A DNA stretch of 7,445 nt. Origin: an uncultured Bacilli bacterium (lineage in GTDB: Bacteria > Bacillota_I > Bacilli_A > RF39 > UBA660). Of this stretch, positions 6,321 through 7,445 are shown piece by piece. Every line of letters begins with the position of its first letter. The first letter of the stretch is position 1. The translations under genes and the position numbers were made by a program. Location of the stretch: the NCBI GenBank assembly GCA_910577075.1, contig CAJTKV010000061.1:683-8127 (forward strand). Direction: 5' to 3'. The notes below the pieces were generated by a model. The model was not told the DNA's origin. It ran no database searches and saw nothing but the letters and a program-made list of their open reading frames with translations.

Positions 6321-7004
6321 TTGAAAAATAAAGAATTCCTAAGTGGTAGCTTAATTGCCCATAGAGGTATTTATGATAATAAAGGTGTATATGAAAACAC
6401 ATTAAAATCTATTGAAAAAGCTATAGAAAAAAATTACACGGTGGAAATTGATGTTAGAATGCTCTTAGATGGGACAATTATTGTGTTTCATGATCAAGAT
6501 ATGGAAAGACTCTTGCATTTAGAGGGGGATATCGAAAAATTGAGTCATGATGAATTAACTTATATTGCCAAATATCCCATTCCAACTTTAGCGGAAATGT
6601 TGGAGCTGGTTGCAGGAAGGGTTCCTCTAATAATCGAGTTAAAGACGCGCAAAAAAAGAGGAATGTTTGAATCCAAAGTTGCCGAAATATTGGATGATTA
6701 TAAAGGACTTTATGCGATTCAATCATTTAATATTAGCACACTAAGATGGTTTTATAAGAATAGACCAAATGTCATTTTAGGGTATTTAGTTAATAAAAAG
6801 AATTTAAGTAAAATGCGCTTTTTTAAAAGATATGATTTTATCAATATTAAGATGGATATCATCAATGATAAAAGATTAAAATTTTTAAGAGCCAATTATT
6901 TAGTTTTAGGTTATACTGTACGCAGTAAGGAAGAATTAGAGATAAAACAAAATTATTATGATAACTTAATTTGTGATAATTTACTTGAAATTGATGCTTC
7001 ATAA
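6321..7004 (+). CDS. Glycerophosphodiester phosphodiesterase family protein
   Basis: The family hydrolyses glycerophosphodiesters to glycerol-3-phosphate and an alcohol, using a divalent metal in a TIM barrel. The 227-residue product has the family signatures in order: AHRG (His14, Arg15), ENT (25-27), EIDVRMLLDGTIIVFHD (Glu42, Asp44, His57), PTLAEML (88-94) and IELK (Glu106, Lys108). These supply the two catalytic histidines and the metal ligands. Length fits small bacterial GDPD proteins. No signal peptide or membrane segment is seen, so it is probably cytosolic, acting on lipid head-group products. The usual C-terminal TDxP motif is replaced by ICDN. The start is TTG at 6321, chosen for AAGGTG seven bases upstream and because the HRG strand then sits at the usual distance from the N-terminus. 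The substrate cannot be told from sequence. Confidence 0.92.
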   Translation: MKNKEFLSGSLIAHRGIYDNKGVYENTLKSIEKAIEKNYTVEIDVRMLLDGTIIVFHDQDMERLLHLEGDIEKLSHDELTYIAKYPIPTLAEMLELVAGRVPLIIELKTRKKRGMFESKVAEILDDYKGLYAIQSFNISTLRWFYKNRPNVILGYLVNKKNLSKMRFFKRYDFINIKMDIINDKRLKFLRANYLVLGYTVRSKEELEIKQNYYDNLICDNLLEIDAS

Positions 7005-7013
7005 TAATATAAT
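6985..7013 (+). promoter_or_regulatory. Promoter of rimM inside the end of the preceding gene
   Basis: TTGAAA (6985-6990) and consensus TATAAT (7008-7013) are separated by exactly 17 bases. The -35 box lies in the last codons of the phosphodiesterase gene and the -10 box just after its TAA. Transcription would start near 7020, giving a leader of about 15 bases with the AGAGG ribosome site at 7024-7028. Confidence 0.75.
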
Positions 7014-7034
7014 AGACAATTAAAGAGGGATTAT

Positions 7035-7445
7035 ATGGAAGAGGTTTTTGTAGGAAAAATTGTTAATACCCACGGTATTAAGGGAGAAATAAGAATTGTT
7101 AGTGATTTTGAATTAAAGGAGAAAGTTTTTAAAGTTGGTTCTTATGTTCTCATTAATCACCAAGAATTTAAAATAAAATCTTACCGAATACATAAAAATT
7201 TTGATATGATTTCTCTTGTGGGATTTGATGATATTAATCAAGTTATACCCTTTAAGGGACTAAATCTCTATGTTAAAAGAGAAGATTTAGAGTTGGATAA
7301 AGACGATTATCTAATGGAAGATCTAATAGGTTTAAGTGTTTTAATTGCCGGGGTAAACTATGGTGTTGTGAAAGACTATAATCGGGGGCAAAATAGTTTG
7401 CTTCATATTGATTACCAAGATAAAGTTTACTATATTCCTTTAAGA
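7035..7445 (+). CDS. rimM: Ribosome maturation factor RimM (3' end outside window)
   Basis: RimM binds ribosomal protein S19 and assists maturation of the 30S subunit head. The visible 137 residues begin with MEEVFVGKIVNTHGIKGEIR, the hallmark N-terminal barrel motif (VGKIxxTHGIKGE). They continue through NLYVKREDL and reach the PRC-barrel-like C-terminal half, with YLMEDLIGLSV (92-102), GVVKDYNRGQNSLLHI and YYIPL. The family is about 165-175 residues, so roughly 30 are missing at the window edge. The start ATG has GAGGGA at a normal distance. In many bacteria rimM lies beside trmD, rpsP and rplS, and the sequence past the window would show whether that holds here. The gene has its own promoter, so it is not dependent on the phosphodiesterase transcript. 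Confidence 0.95.
   Translation, partial: MEEVFVGKIVNTHGIKGEIRIVSDFELKEKVFKVGSYVLINHQEFKIKSYRIHKNFDMISLVGFDDINQVIPFKGLNLYVKREDLELDKDDYLMEDLIGLSVLIAGVNYGVVKDYNRGQNSLLHIDYQDKVYYIPLR

Noticed and set aside
1..7445. Alternative genetic code (TGA as tryptophan), as in Mollicutes with similarly AT-rich DNA
   Set aside because: Tryptophan in conserved GW and YAxW motifs is always TGG, and the membrane-protein gene ends at a TGA directly followed by a terminator.

Overview
The window is AT-rich and uses the standard bacterial code: TGG is used for tryptophan and TGA appears as a stop. Ribosome-binding sites are of the GGAG/AAGGAG type, leaders are short, and two compact intrinsic terminators are visible. 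Together with InlB B-repeats, BspA-type leucine-rich repeats, MucBP-like and DUF6273-like surface domains, this points to a low-GC Gram-positive organism (Bacillota). An uncultured gut member of the Bacilli/Erysipelotrichia/RF39 type is my best guess, but that is inference from gene style and no marker phylogeny was possible.

Layout. Positions 2-319 hold the 3' end of an IS110-family transposase gene, cut by the window edge. About 225 bases of AT-rich non-coding DNA follow, with one perfect hairpin. Positions 546-4202 encode a 1218-residue multidomain secreted surface protein: N-terminal export segment, cysteine-bearing beta domain, Cna_B-like domain, an array of InlB B-repeats with a MucBP-like insert, and eight 26-residue BspA/DUF285 repeats. 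Its reading frame has no ATG/GTG/TTG where the start should be. Paralogy with the gene at 4835 and a well-placed AAGGAG point to an ATT start. Six bases later comes a 176-residue single-pass membrane protein of unknown function (4209-4739), closed by a strong terminator. Positions 4835-6247 encode a second secreted protein with the same N-terminal module, this time fused to a DUF6273-like C-terminal domain, again followed by a terminator. The window ends in housekeeping DNA: a glycerophosphodiester phosphodiesterase (6321-7004) and the 5' part of rimM (7035 onward), each with its own apparent promoter.

How the genes may work together. The genes at 546 and 4835 share about 170 residues of N-terminal sequence, with FAAVTTTL and ERDNL identical and a cysteine pair at residues 102 and 158/159. 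Their C-terminal cargo is unrelated. This looks like one export or assembly module carrying two different surface heads, with the small membrane protein co-transcribed with the larger one. No sortase signal, sortase, signal peptidase or SLH/GW anchor is visible, so surface attachment is unexplained within the window. The housekeeping pair appears functionally unrelated.
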